A DNA stretch of 64,000 nt from assembly GCA_009911035.1 (NCBI GenBank), contig QXWO01000002.1:62001-126000 (forward strand), written 5' to 3'. Made by a program: the position numbers and the translations under genes. The DNA is from Lachnospiraceae bacterium (GTDB taxonomy: Bacteria > Bacillota > Clostridia > Lachnospirales > Lachnospiraceae). Positions 1-7,737 of this stretch are shown one piece after another. Every line of letters starts with the position of its first letter. Position 1 is the first letter of the stretch. The notes beneath the pieces are model-generated. The model did no database searches. It saw only the letters and a program-made list of their open reading frames with translations, and was not told the origin of the DNA.

Positions 1-840
1 ATGGAGCTGAAAGTTATTGCGGATGTAGGGCTGGTGGGATTTCCCAACGTGGGCAAATCCACCCTTCTTACGCAGGTTTCCAATGCAAGGCCTAAAATTG
101 CCAATTATCATTTTACCACCTTAAATCCCCATCTTGGTGTAGTAGACCTGCCTGACGCAAAAGGATTTGTCATGGCGGATATCCCCGGCCTTATTGAAGG
201 GGCATCAGAAGGCGTAGGTCTTGGATTTGAATTCCTCCGCCATATAGAGCGCACAAAGGTTATTATTCATATGGTGGATGCCGCAGGCACCGAAGGTCGA
301 AATCCCATAGAGGATATTTATGCCATCAACCGGGAACTGGAAAATTACAATCCTCAGGTTGCAAAGCGTCCCCAGGTAATTGCCGCTAATAAGACGGATC
401 TGATCTACGCGGAAGAAGGTGAAGAGGATCCTTTAACCCGGCTTAAAGATGAATTCGAGCCCAAAGGGATAAAAGTGTATCCGATTTCAGCAGTCAGCGG
501 CAAAGGCGTCCGGGAACTGCTTTACCATGTCAGAAATATGCTGGATATGTCTGACGACACCCCCCTTGTTTTTGAGCAGGAATTTTTCCCGGAATACATG
601 CTTACCGATGACAATGATCCCTACACCGTCACTTACGATGCAGATGCAAACGAGTATGTGGTGGAAGGTCCTAAAATTGAAAAAATGCTTGGATACACCA
701 ACCTTGAATCCGAAAAGGGATTTACCTTCTTCCAAAATTTCCTGAAACTGAATGGAATTTTAGGACAGCTTGAAGAACTGGGCATACAGGAAGGCGATAC
801 TGTCAGAATGTATGGCCTGTCATTTGATTACTATAAATAA
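1..840 (+). CDS. obgE: GTPase Obg/CgtA, C-terminal part (5' end outside window)
   Basis: Ribosome-associated GTPase acting in late 50S subunit assembly and stress control. The window opens inside the gene: the Obg glycine-rich fold that normally precedes the G domain is missing. What remains has G1 (GFPNVGKST, near residue 13), the switch I region (NYHFTTL), G3 (DIPGLIEGASEG), G4 (NKTD) and a G5 SAVSG, then the C-terminal OCT domain found in Firmicutes Obg. The ATG at base 1 is almost certainly an internal codon rather than the start. The gene leads an obgE-yhbY-nadD-yqeK-rsfS run in one direction, a common Firmicutes order. Family assignment is secure; only the 5' boundary is unknown. Confidence 0.95.
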   Translation: MELKVIADVGLVGFPNVGKSTLLTQVSNARPKIANYHFTTLNPHLGVVDLPDAKGFVMADIPGLIEGASEGVGLGFEFLRHIERTKVIIHMVDAAGTEGRNPIEDIYAINRELENYNPQVAKRPQVIAANKTDLIYAEEGEEDPLTRLKDEFEPKGIKVYPISAVSGKGVRELLYHVRNMLDMSDDTPLVFEQEFFPEYMLTDDNDPYTVTYDADANEYVVEGPKIEKMLGYTNLESEKGFTFFQNFLKLNGILGQLEELGIQEGDTVRMYGLSFDYYK

Positions 841-863
841 CAGCATATGCCCGCACAGGCACC

Positions 864-904
864 CAGAGGAAAGTATGGCTGCAAAGCAGACAGAGTTTCC
901 TCTG
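864..904 (+). promoter_or_regulatory. Nested hairpin in the obgE-yhbY spacer
   Basis: A 9-bp perfect stem, CAGAGGAAA (864-872) with TTTCCTCTG (896-904), encloses a smaller CTGC-AAA-GCAG hairpin. It lies 50 bases upstream of the yhbY start and no T-run follows, so it resembles an RNA processing or stability element more than a terminator. Its function is not known from the sequence. Confidence 0.4.
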
Positions 905-956
905 CTGGTAATGGCGCATGGAAGGGAATATGCGGAACTTTAAATAGGAGGCACTG

Positions 957-1244
957 ATGACGAGTAAACAGCGTGCATATTTAAAAGGGCTTGCAATGAA
1001 TATCGAGCCTGTATTCCAGATTGGAAAATCCGGCCTTACTCCCGAAGTGACGGAGGCGGTCAGGGAAACTTTTAACACCAGAGAACTGGTTAAAATCGGC
1101 GTGCTGAAAAACTGCGGTGAGGACCCAAACGCAATGGCGGAAATGATTGCATCCCGTACCGGTTCGCAGGTAGTACAGGTGATTGGGAAAAAAATTGTTT
1201 TATATAAAGAAAGCAATGAGCATAAAAAAATAATACTCCCTTAA
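957..1244 (+). CDS. yhbY: YhbY-family ribosome assembly RNA-binding protein
   Basis: Small (95 aa) CRM-domain protein that binds pre-50S ribosomal particles. The sequence starts MTSKQRAYLKGLA and carries the family signature of a basic N-terminal helix, then IGKSGLT and a GGxG-like turn near the end of the fold, with the usual length of about 95-100 residues. The start is set by an AGGAGG site 6-7 bases upstream (ATAGGAGGCACTG). It sits between obgE and nadD, its usual place in Firmicutes, so co-transcription with ribosome-maturation genes is likely. The last residues are lysine-rich (EHKKIILP). Confidence 0.92.
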   Translation: MTSKQRAYLKGLAMNIEPVFQIGKSGLTPEVTEAVRETFNTRELVKIGVLKNCGEDPNAMAEMIASRTGSQVVQVIGKKIVLYKESNEHKKIILP

Positions 1245-1263
1245 AGCAGGAATGGAGATTATT

Positions 1264-1881
1264 ATGGGAAAAAAAGTCGGTATCATGGGCGGTACCTTTA
1301 ATCCCGTCCACAACGGTCATCTTATCCTTGCAGAAAATGCAAGGGAAGTCTTTTCGCTGGATGAAATCCTTTTTATTCCCAGCGGCAATTCGTATATGAA
1401 AGATACGGCATCCATACTTGCAGGCTGCATAAGGGCCCGTATGATTGAGCTTGCCCTTGAAGGAAACCCTTATTTCAGCCTGTCCTGGATAGATTTAAAA
1501 CGGGAAGGTCCCACTTACACCTGCGACACCTTAGCGCAATTAAAAGAGATGAACCCCGAAGACCAGTATTATTTTATTATGGGAGCCGACAATCTGCTCA
1601 CCATGGAGAGCTGGAAAAATCCCGGGTTTATTCTGGAAAACTGCATTGTCATAGCGGCTGTAAGGGGAAACGGCACAGAAAGCAGGATAGAGCGTGCTGC
1701 CGGATATCTGCAGGACAAATACAATTCCCATATCAACATCCTGCCTGCCAGATATATTGACATATCTTCTTCCGAAATCAGACAAAGGCTTAAGGAACAT
1801 AAATCGGTCCGCTATATGCTGCCCGGAAATGTTCTCAGATATATTGATGAAAAAGGATTATACCGGGAGGTATCAGGTTAA
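1264..1881 (+). CDS. nadD: Nicotinate-nucleotide adenylyltransferase
   Basis: Transfers AMP from ATP to nicotinate mononucleotide to give deamido-NAD, in NAD biosynthesis in the cytosol. The N-terminus has the nucleotidyltransferase signature GGTFNPVHNGHL (HxGH) and the C-terminal part carries ISSSEIRQRL, the family's ISSTxIR motif. Length (205 aa) is normal. An in-frame ATG at 1252 exists, but GGAG at 1254-1257 is correctly spaced for the ATG at 1264, so 1264 is preferred. It ends one base before the yqeK start, which implies translational coupling. Confidence 0.95.
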   Translation: MGKKVGIMGGTFNPVHNGHLILAENAREVFSLDEILFIPSGNSYMKDTASILAGCIRARMIELALEGNPYFSLSWIDLKREGPTYTCDTLAQLKEMNPEDQYYFIMGADNLLTMESWKNPGFILENCIVIAAVRGNGTESRIERAAGYLQDKYNSHINILPARYIDISSSEIRQRLKEHKSVRYMLPGNVLRYIDEKGLYREVSG

Positions 1882-1882
1882 C

Positions 1883-2488
1883 ATGAAAAACGTCAATATA
1901 AAAAAAATAAGAAAAAAACTGGAAAAGACATTAGATCCCAAAAGATATGAACACACCTTAGGCGTTGCCTATACAGCCGCCGCCCTTGCAATGTGCAGCC
2001 AGGCGGACATTGAGAAGGCTAAAATTGCAGGCCTGCTTCACGACTGTGCGAAATGCATGAGCAATGAAAAAAAGATCGCAGTCTGTCAGAAGCAGGGAAT
2101 TGAAATAACCGAGATAGAAAAGAAAAACCCCTTCCTTTTACACGCAAAAGTGGGAAGCTATCTTGCACGGAAACAGTTTCATGTAAAAGATGAAGATATC
2201 CTCAATGCAATTCTAAACCACACCACCGGAAGACCGGGAATGTCCCGGCTTGAAAAAATTATATATATTGCGGATTATATTGAACCTGAAAGAAAACACG
2301 CGCCGAATCTTACACAGGTACGTAAACTTGCTTTTAAGGATATAGATGCTGCGTTACTGCAGATACTGAAAGATACCCTGGGGTATCTGCACAATATTGA
2401 AAGCCCGGTGGACCCCATGACACAGGAAACTTACAATTATTACGTGTTAAACAAACCCTCTGATGATTCGCAAACCGACTTATTGTAA
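1883..2488 (+). CDS. yqeK: HD-domain hydrolase, YqeK family (diadenosine tetraphosphatase type)
   Basis: YqeK-family HD phosphohydrolase; characterised members symmetrically cleave Ap4A to ADP. Metal-binding residues are visible as H in RYEHTLGV, HD in GLLHDCAK, H in LLHAKVG and the NHTTGRPGMS segment, followed by YIADYIEP. The start is the ATG directly after nadD. An oddity is the tail: the final residues (QTDLL) and the TAA stop are encoded by the first unit of a dispersed repeat (arm TTATTGTAA at 2480-2488), so the C-terminus has been shaped by repeat insertion. The catalytic domain is complete. It is followed by rsfS, the usual partner. Confidence 0.9.
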   Translation: MKNVNIKKIRKKLEKTLDPKRYEHTLGVAYTAAALAMCSQADIEKAKIAGLLHDCAKCMSNEKKIAVCQKQGIEITEIEKKNPFLLHAKVGSYLARKQFHVKDEDILNAILNHTTGRPGMSRLEKIIYIADYIEPERKHAPNLTQVRKLAFKDIDAALLQILKDTLGYLHNIESPVDPMTQETYNYYVLNKPSDDSQTDLL

Positions 2489-2560
2489 CAAACACTGCAT
2501 GCCTGGCAGGGCAGCTTATCGTAACAAACGATGCAGGCTTGGCAAGGAAGCTTATTGTAA
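2480..2560 (+). repeat. Dispersed hairpin repeat, tandem copy (two 36-bp units plus an arm)
   Basis: Two consecutive 36-bp units start at 2480 and 2516, each beginning TTATTGTAACAAAC or TTATCGTAACAAAC, with a third partial arm TTATTGTAA at 2552. The unit interiors contain self-complementary GC-rich sequence (GCATGCCTGGCAGGGCAGC in the first). The first unit holds the yqeK stop codon. The array fills most of the yqeK-rsfS spacer. Confidence 0.75.
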
Positions 2561-2589
2561 TAGGAAAGAATAAGAAATGGAGGACTACA

Positions 2590-2958
2590 ATGGAAAAATT
2601 TTCCTTGGAAGAAGTAAAAGAGATGGCCAGGCTGGCCATAAACGCTATGGAAGATAAAAAGGCTGAAGATATAAGAGTGATTGATATCAGTCAGGTCAGT
2701 GTGCTTGCCGATTATTTTATCATTGCAAGTGGAAGCAACCGGAGCCAGATACAGACTCTTTCGGATGCCGTGGAAGAAAAATTAGGTAAGGCCGGATATC
2801 CTGTAAAGCAAATTGAAGGATATCAGAATGCCAACTGGGTACTGCTGGACTTTGGCGACATTATCGTCCACATTTTTGACCAGGAGAACAGACTTTTCTA
2901 CGATTTGGAAAGAATCTGGCGTGATGGCAGAAGCATGGACATAGACGGACTGAAATAA
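2590..2958 (+). CDS. rsfS: Ribosome silencing factor RsfS
   Basis: RsfS (DUF143/Iojap family) binds L14 on the 50S subunit and blocks subunit joining when nutrients are scarce. Family features are visible: DISQVSVLADYFIIASGSN near residues 33-51, the IEGYQNANWVLLDFGDIIVHIF segment (read in two parts), and a FYDLERIW end. Upstream in-frame codons translate repeat DNA, so the ATG at 2590 with GGAGG at 2579-2583 is taken as the start (122 aa). A strong terminator directly follows, ending the obgE-rsfS run. Confidence 0.93.
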   Translation: MEKFSLEEVKEMARLAINAMEDKKAEDIRVIDISQVSVLADYFIIASGSNRSQIQTLSDAVEEKLGKAGYPVKQIEGYQNANWVLLDFGDIIVHIFDQENRLFYDLERIWRDGRSMDIDGLK

Positions 2959-2959
2959 C

Positions 2960-2990
2960 CGGACGCCCTGTACATTTTGCAGGGCGTCCG
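2960..2990 (+). terminator. Rho-independent terminator after rsfS
   Basis: An 11-bp perfect stem starts at CGGACGCCCTG and closes with CAGGGCGTCCG around a 9-base loop, followed by TCATTTT. It begins two bases after the rsfS stop and separates the block from the convergent DUF378 gene. Confidence 0.85.
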
Positions 2991-3005
2991 TCATTTTAAA
3001 ACAAA

Positions 3006-3224
3006 TTATTCTTTTGCATGTGCGCTGCCGCCGGTGTACATATAAAATGTGATCAGATAAAGACCGCTGATTCCGACAACCGCATAAATGATTCTGGATA
3101 TCCAGGACATGTTACCAAAAATAAATGACACCAGGTCAATGGAAAAGAATCCAATCAACCCCCAGTTGACTGCACCGATAATGGCAACTGTCAATGCAAT
3201 ACAGTCTAAATATTTATTATTCAT
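3006..3224 (-). CDS. DUF378 small membrane protein
   Basis: A 72-residue protein with two predicted membrane segments (ALTVAIIGAVNWGLIGFF and IIYAVVGISGLYLITFYMY) and the AxNWGLxGFF motif typical of DUF378 (YuzA-like) proteins. The family's function is unknown. The ATG at 3224 has GGAGG 8 bases upstream; longer in-frame forms would begin before this site. It is convergent with the obgE block and stands alone. Confidence 0.8.
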   Translation of the reverse strand: MNNKYLDCIALTVAIIGAVNWGLIGFFSIDLVSFIFGNMSWISRIIYAVVGISGLYLITFYMYTGGSAHAKE

Positions 3225-3358
3225 TTCAGGCACCTCCATAAAAATCATTTTGAGATCTCCATGTTTTAAGATCGTCAGTTTTAGTCTCTCCGAAAACAGA
3301 AAAGATATACTTTTTGCATAAATATAAGGAAAATATAGAAAAAAATCAAATTACAAAG

Positions 3359-3387
3359 TTGACAATAATTTGCATTTGCGTTATTAT
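3359..3387 (+). promoter_or_regulatory. Sigma-A type promoter of the branched-chain amino acid transport genes
   Basis: TTGACA (3359-3364), a 17-base spacer and TATTAT (3382-3387, five of six consensus bases) lie about 35 bases upstream of the binding-protein start in an AT-rich region. No other strong candidate was seen in this spacer. Confidence 0.7.
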
Positions 3388-3421
3388 TGCTCATGAAATA
3401 AAATTTTGAGGAGGAATAATT

Positions 3422-4660
3422 ATGAAGAAATTTAAAAAAGCAGTGAGCCTTTTAGCTGCAGCGGCAATGACTGCCACAATGCTTTCCGCATGCGGCGGCA
3501 GCGATGCCAATCAGGGTGCAGATACCCAGGAAGCAGCCGGAGCTGAAACTACAGAGAGCGCAGGCGGAACAGAAACCTCAGAAAGTACAGGAGCTTCCTT
3601 CAAAATTGGAGCGATTGGGCCTTCCACAGGCGGAGCGGCAGTTTACGGTATCGCAGTCCAGAACGGCGCTGATCTTGCTGTAAAAGAAATCAATGCAGCA
3701 GGAGGTATCAACGGACACCAGATCGAGTACAATTTCCAGGACGATGAATGTGACAATGAAAAATCTGTCAACGCATACAATACCTTAAAGGACTGGGGGA
3801 TGCAGATGTTAGTGGGAACCACCACCAGCGGATGCTGTATTGCAGTTGCTGCAGAATCAGCAAATGATAATCTGTTCCAGCTCACCCCTTCAGGTTCTTC
3901 TGTAGATATCCTTAAGGACAATGACAATGTATTCCAGGTATGCTTTACAGACCCTAACCAGGGGGTAGGCGCTGCACAGTACATTGGAACAAACGCAGTT
4001 GCAGAAAAGGTTGCCGTAATTTATGACAGCTCTGACGTATATTCTTCAGGTATCTATGAGAAATTTGCCCAGGAAGCTGCCAACCAGCCATTTGAAATCG
4101 TTTCTGCAGAAGCTTTCACCGCTGACAACAAGACAGATTTCTCTGTACAGCTCCAGAAAGCGAAAGACGCAGGTGCAGAACTTATTTTCCTGCCTATTTA
4201 CTATACCGAGGCTTCCCTCATTCTGACACAGGCAAATGGAATGGGCTATGCGCCCAAGTTCTTTGGTTGCGACGGCCTTGACGGTATCCTTAATGTAAAA
4301 AACTTCGACACTGCTCTGGCAGAAGGCGTTATGCTTCTTACACCTTTCGCAGCAGATGCAGAAGATGAGGCAACAAAATCTTTCGTAAGCGCATACCAGG
4401 AAGCATACGGGGATACACCAAACCAGTTTGCCGCTGACGCATACGATGCTGTATATATCCTTAAGGCAGCCCTTGAAAAGAGCGGCGCAGCACCGGACGA
4501 AAGCGTTTCCGATATTTGTGAGAAGCTTAAAGGCGCTATGGTAGAGATTACGGTGGATGGCCTTACAGGCGAAGCAATGTCATGGGATTCCGACGGTGCA
4601 GTCAACAAAGCGCCCAAGGCTATGGAAATTGTAAACGGCAACTATTCCTTAATCCAATAA
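3422..4660 (+). CDS. Branched-chain amino acid ABC transporter, substrate-binding lipoprotein
   Basis: Extracytoplasmic binding protein that captures a substrate (by family leucine, isoleucine, valine or related) and delivers it to the membrane transporter encoded next. The N-terminus is a lipoprotein signal with lipobox LSAC, followed by a Gly/Ser/Thr/Glu-rich linker to about residue 57. The mature part has the Leu/Ile/Val-binding fold (type I periplasmic binding): IGAIGPSTGGAAVYG, a GVNG-like AAGGING turn and DAYDAVYILKAAL near the end. 412 aa is normal. It is the first transport gene behind a good promoter, followed by a hairpin that may set its level above the permeases. Exact substrate not determinable. 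Confidence 0.92.
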   Translation: MKKFKKAVSLLAAAAMTATMLSACGGSDANQGADTQEAAGAETTESAGGTETSESTGASFKIGAIGPSTGGAAVYGIAVQNGADLAVKEINAAGGINGHQIEYNFQDDECDNEKSVNAYNTLKDWGMQMLVGTTTSGCCIAVAAESANDNLFQLTPSGSSVDILKDNDNVFQVCFTDPNQGVGAAQYIGTNAVAEKVAVIYDSSDVYSSGIYEKFAQEAANQPFEIVSAEAFTADNKTDFSVQLQKAKDAGAELIFLPIYYTEASLILTQANGMGYAPKFFGCDGLDGILNVKNFDTALAEGVMLLTPFAADAEDEATKSFVSAYQEAYGDTPNQFAADAYDAVYILKAALEKSGAAPDESVSDICEKLKGAMVEITVDGLTGEAMSWDSDGAVNKAPKAMEIVNGNYSLIQ

Positions 4661-4731
4661 TGGATTTATCCAGTAATGGATTTATAATTAGTTACTGTAT
4701 AAATGGATTTTTCCTATATTTTAACAGCCAG

Positions 4732-4757
4732 AGAGGGTTGCCGGAAAGCAGCCCTCT
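4732..4757 (+). terminator. Intercistronic hairpin (possible attenuator)
   Basis: A 10-bp stem (AGAGGGTTGC with GCAGCCCTCT, one G-T pair) with a 6-base loop lies 70 bases after the binding-protein stop. Only TATTACAAT follows, not a true T-run. It abuts a dispersed repeat, and may reduce read-through from the binding protein to the permeases or protect its mRNA. Confidence 0.5.
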
Positions 4758-4836
4758 TATTACAATAAGCTGTCTCGCAAAGCGTGGCAGCGTTTGTTGC
4801 AATAAGCCGGCCCGGGAATCGTGGCAGCGTTTGTTA
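4757..4836 (-). repeat. Dispersed hairpin repeat, two units in reverse orientation
   Basis: Two units read in the reverse sense: the core GCGTGGCAGCGTTTGTTGC, and then a second unit ending in TCGTGGCAGCGTTTGTTAAT. AATAAGC arms are visible at 4764 and 4801. The second unit's stem side has diverged (GCCGGCCCGGGAATC). The repeat separates the binding-protein gene from a second promoter. Confidence 0.7.
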
Positions 4837-4850
4837 ATATTTGAATTTAC

Positions 4851-4880
4851 TTGCAAGTATACTGGTATATCTGCTATACT
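4851..4880 (+). promoter_or_regulatory. Candidate second promoter for the permease/ATPase genes
   Basis: TTGCAA (4851-4856), an 18-base spacer and TATACT (4875-4880) precede the livH-type gene by about 60 bases. The elements are weaker than those at 3359 but lie downstream of the hairpin and repeat, so they could give the membrane genes their own transcript. Confidence 0.5.
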
Positions 4881-4941
4881 AGATAAGTCGGAATCTGCCT
4901 GGATACAGTGCAGAAATATATTTTCATACAGAGGTGTTCTT

Positions 4942-5826
4942 ATGAGTTTTATATCTTATTTGATCAATGGAATAAGTTTGGGAAGTGTATATGCTATTAT
5001 AGCCCTGGGCTATACCATGGTGTACGGCATTGCCAAGATGCTGAATTTTGCCCATGGGGATGTTATTATGGTAGGCGGATTCACCATTTTTTTTGCAGTC
5101 AGTATGCAGGGACTGCCTGCTTTTGTGGGGGTTCTTCTGGCCGTTATTCTGTGTACACTTCTGGGCATTACCATTGAATATATTGCATACAGGCCCTTAA
5201 GACAGGCAGCCTCATCTTTGGCGGTTCTGATCACGGCAATCGGTGTCAGTTATTTTTTACAAAATATCGCCCTGTTGATTTTTGGAGCAAACACCAAAGC
5301 TTTTACTTCTGTTGTCACCATTCCGGCAGTTAAACTTGCAAATGACCAGATTATTATATCCGGCGAAACCATTGTGACGATCATTTCCTGCATTGTCATT
5401 ATGATTGGCTTGAGCCTTTTTATCAACAAGACCAAAGCCGGACAGGCTATGTTAGCTGTTTCCGAAGATAAAGGCGCCGCACAGCTTATGGGAATCAATG
5501 TAAACGGAACCATTTCCCTTACCTTTGCCATTGGCTCTGCACTGGCGGCTATTGCCGGCATGCTCCTTTGTTCCGCCTATCCGTCCCTTACGCCCTATAC
5601 TGGTTCCATGCCCGGAATCAAAGCCTTTGTTGCTGCTGTATTCGGAGGGATCGGTTCCATTCCCGGTGCACTGATTGGAGGAATTGTTTTAGGAATTATT
5701 GAGATATTAGGCAAAGCCTACATTTCCTCTCAGATGGCAGATGCCATTGTGTTTATGGTTCTGATCGTGGTCCTGCTTGTTAAGCCTACAGGCATATTGG
5801 GCAGGAAGATTCAGGAGAAGGTATAG
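4942..5826 (+). CDS. livH: Branched-chain amino acid ABC transporter permease, LivH type
   Basis: Inner-membrane permease of a high-affinity branched-chain amino acid importer. The sequence (294 aa) has about eight hydrophobic segments and begins MSFISYLINGISLGSVYAI, with family motifs GYTMVYGIAKMLNFAHGD and GSMPGIKAFVAAVFGGIGS. The reading frame is open for 360 bases further upstream, but that stretch translates repeat DNA; the ATG at 4942 with GAGGTG 7 bases upstream is the convincing start. It pairs with the LivM-type permease 13 bases downstream. Confidence 0.92.
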   Translation: MSFISYLINGISLGSVYAIIALGYTMVYGIAKMLNFAHGDVIMVGGFTIFFAVSMQGLPAFVGVLLAVILCTLLGITIEYIAYRPLRQAASSLAVLITAIGVSYFLQNIALLIFGANTKAFTSVVTIPAVKLANDQIIISGETIVTIISCIVIMIGLSLFINKTKAGQAMLAVSEDKGAAQLMGINVNGTISLTFAIGSALAAIAGMLLCSAYPSLTPYTGSMPGIKAFVAAVFGGIGSIPGALIGGIVLGIIEILGKAYISSQMADAIVFMVLIVVLLVKPTGILGRKIQEKV

Positions 5827-5839
5827 GGAGGATACATCT

Positions 5840-6907
5840 GTGAAAAATTTTAAAATAAGTAAAAATATGAAAGATAATGTCATTACTTACGGAATCGTAA
5901 TTGCTGCCTATGTGATTATGCAGATTCTGGTAAGCACAGGACATGTGTCCAGTCTGATGCAGGGCCTGCTTGTTCCCTTATGCGTATATGTGATTCTTGC
6001 TGTTTCCCTGAATCTGACGGTTGGTATTCTTGGAGAATTAAGTCTTGGACATGCAGGATTTATGTGTGTAGGGGCTTTTGCAGGGGCATTTTTTTCCAAA
6101 TGCATGAAAAACGTGATTACTTTCGGCCTTATCCGTTTTGTGCTGGCAATTCTGATTGGAGCGGTAGCGGCAGGTATCATCGGCTTTCTGATTGGCATGC
6201 CGGTACTGCGGCTGCGGGGAGACTATCTTGCAATCGTTACCCTTGCCTTTGGAGAGATTATCAAGAGCATAATCAATGTATTATATATAGGAAAGGACAG
6301 CCGCGGCCTTCATTTTTCCACAAAGGATTCCTTGTCCTTAGGCTTAGAGCCGGAAGGGGATGTTATCATCAACGGTGCCCAGGGCATTACCGGAACTCCG
6401 AAGGATTCTACCTTTACAATTGGAATCATACTGATTATTCTCACCCTGATCATTGTCCTTAATCTGATTCATTCCAGAGACGGCAGGGCGATTATGTCCA
6501 TCAGGGATAATCTGATCGCAGCAGAATCCATCGGTATTAACATTACCAAATATAAACTTATGGCATTTTCCATTTCTGCAGCTTTAGCAGGAGTAGCAGG
6601 GGTTTTGTATTCCCATAACTTAAACAGCCTTATGGCTACGCCTAAGAATTTCGGTTACAATATGTCCATTATGATACTTGTGTTTGTGGTTCTTGGCGGA
6701 ATTGGAAATATCAGGGGTTCCATTATTTCGGCAGTTGTCCTGACCCTGCTTCCCGAGCTGCTGCGCGGACTTAGCAACTACCGTATGCTGATTTACTCTG
6801 TCGTGTTGATTGTAATGATGCTGTTTAACTGGAGTCCGAAGCTGATTGACTTAAGGAAGCGTTATTCCCTTAAACGGCTGTTGAAAAAAAACAGGGAGGT
6901 GCAGTAA
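5840..6907 (+). CDS. livM: Branched-chain amino acid ABC transporter permease, LivM type
   Basis: Second permease of the importer (355 aa), forming the membrane channel with the LivH-type subunit. Family features include the LNLTVGILGELSLGHAGF segment, LRLRGDYLAIVTLAFGEI and the FVVLGGIGNIRGS cytoplasmic loop that contacts the ATPases. It starts with GTG at 5840, preceded by GGGAGG at a 9-base spacing; an ATG start upstream would lie inside livH. Two bases separate its stop from the LivG-type ATPase. Confidence 0.92.
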   Translation: MKNFKISKNMKDNVITYGIVIAAYVIMQILVSTGHVSSLMQGLLVPLCVYVILAVSLNLTVGILGELSLGHAGFMCVGAFAGAFFSKCMKNVITFGLIRFVLAILIGAVAAGIIGFLIGMPVLRLRGDYLAIVTLAFGEIIKSIINVLYIGKDSRGLHFSTKDSLSLGLEPEGDVIINGAQGITGTPKDSTFTIGIILIILTLIIVLNLIHSRDGRAIMSIRDNLIAAESIGINITKYKLMAFSISAALAGVAGVLYSHNLNSLMATPKNFGYNMSIMILVFVVLGGIGNIRGSIISAVVLTLLPELLRGLSNYRMLIYSVVLIVMMLFNWSPKLIDLRKRYSLKRLLKKNREVQ

Positions 6908-6909
6908 TT

Positions 6910-7671
6910 ATGGCAGCATTATTGGAAGTTAAAAACCTGGGCATTTCCTTCGGCGGCCTCCGGGCAGTGGATGATTTCGAGATTTCCATCAAAAAAGGAC
7001 AGCTTTATGGCCTGATTGGCCCTAATGGAGCCGGAAAAACGACCATATTTAATCTCCTTACAGGCGTCTATAAACCCAGCGAAGGCGTAATCTCTCTGGA
7101 AGGCACCAACATTACCGGATTAAAGACCATTGACATCAATAAGGCAGGGATTGCCAGAACTTTCCAGAATATCAGGTTATTTAAGGATTTGAGTGTGCTG
7201 GACAATGTCAAGGCAGGTCTGCACAACCATTACAAATATTCCACACTGGAAGGAATTTTAAGACTGCCTAAATACTTTAAGATGGAAAAGGCCATGAATG
7301 AAAGGGCCATGGAGCTTTTAAAAGTATTTGAGCTGGAGGAAGAAGCGGATTATCTGGCAGCAAATCTTCCTTATGGCAAGCAGCGTAAGCTGGAGATTGC
7401 CAGGGCTCTGGCCACAGAACCCAAACTGCTTTTGTTAGATGAGCCGGCAGCCGGCATGAATCCCAACGAAACTATGGAACTTATGGATACCATCCGTTTT
7501 GTGCGGGACAACTTTGATATGACGATTCTTTTGATTGAACATGATATGAAACTGGTTTCAGGCATATGTGAGGAATTAACTGTGCTGAATTTCGGACGTA
7601 TTCTGTCACAAGGTAAGACCAGCAGAGTGCTCAATGATCCCCAAGTTATCACGGCATATCTGGGCGAATAA
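6910..7671 (+). CDS. livG: Branched-chain amino acid ABC transporter ATP-binding protein, LivG type
   Basis: Cytoplasmic ATPase that powers the importer. Walker A is GPNGAGKTT (near residue 37), Walker B LLLLDEPAAG, and the H-loop IEHDMKLV. The ABC signature region reads LPYGKQRKLEIARAL, the usual LivG variant of LSGGQ. The C-terminal ITAYLGE ending is characteristic of LivG proteins. 253 aa is normal. It starts at 6910 with a GGGAGG-type site at the end of livM (AACAGGGAGGTGCAGTA). Confidence 0.94.
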   Translation: MAALLEVKNLGISFGGLRAVDDFEISIKKGQLYGLIGPNGAGKTTIFNLLTGVYKPSEGVISLEGTNITGLKTIDINKAGIARTFQNIRLFKDLSVLDNVKAGLHNHYKYSTLEGILRLPKYFKMEKAMNERAMELLKVFELEEEADYLAANLPYGKQRKLEIARALATEPKLLLLDEPAAGMNPNETMELMDTIRFVRDNFDMTILLIEHDMKLVSGICEELTVLNFGRILSQGKTSRVLNDPQVITAYLGE

Positions 7672-7737
7672 TTGCAAGAGGCATAGAAGCGGCAGTCCAG
7701 TCAGCCTGGACTTACTTTCAGCGTGGAGGATGAAGCT

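Noticed and set aside
1-3. ATG at base 1 as the start of obgE
   Set aside because: It lies immediately before the G domain (family proteins have the whole Obg fold before it), so the window cuts the gene.
4582-4941. Long in-frame N-terminal extension of the LivH-type permease
   Set aside because: It translates the binding-protein end, a hairpin and repeat DNA, and lacks family similarity; the ATG at 4942 has a good ribosome site.
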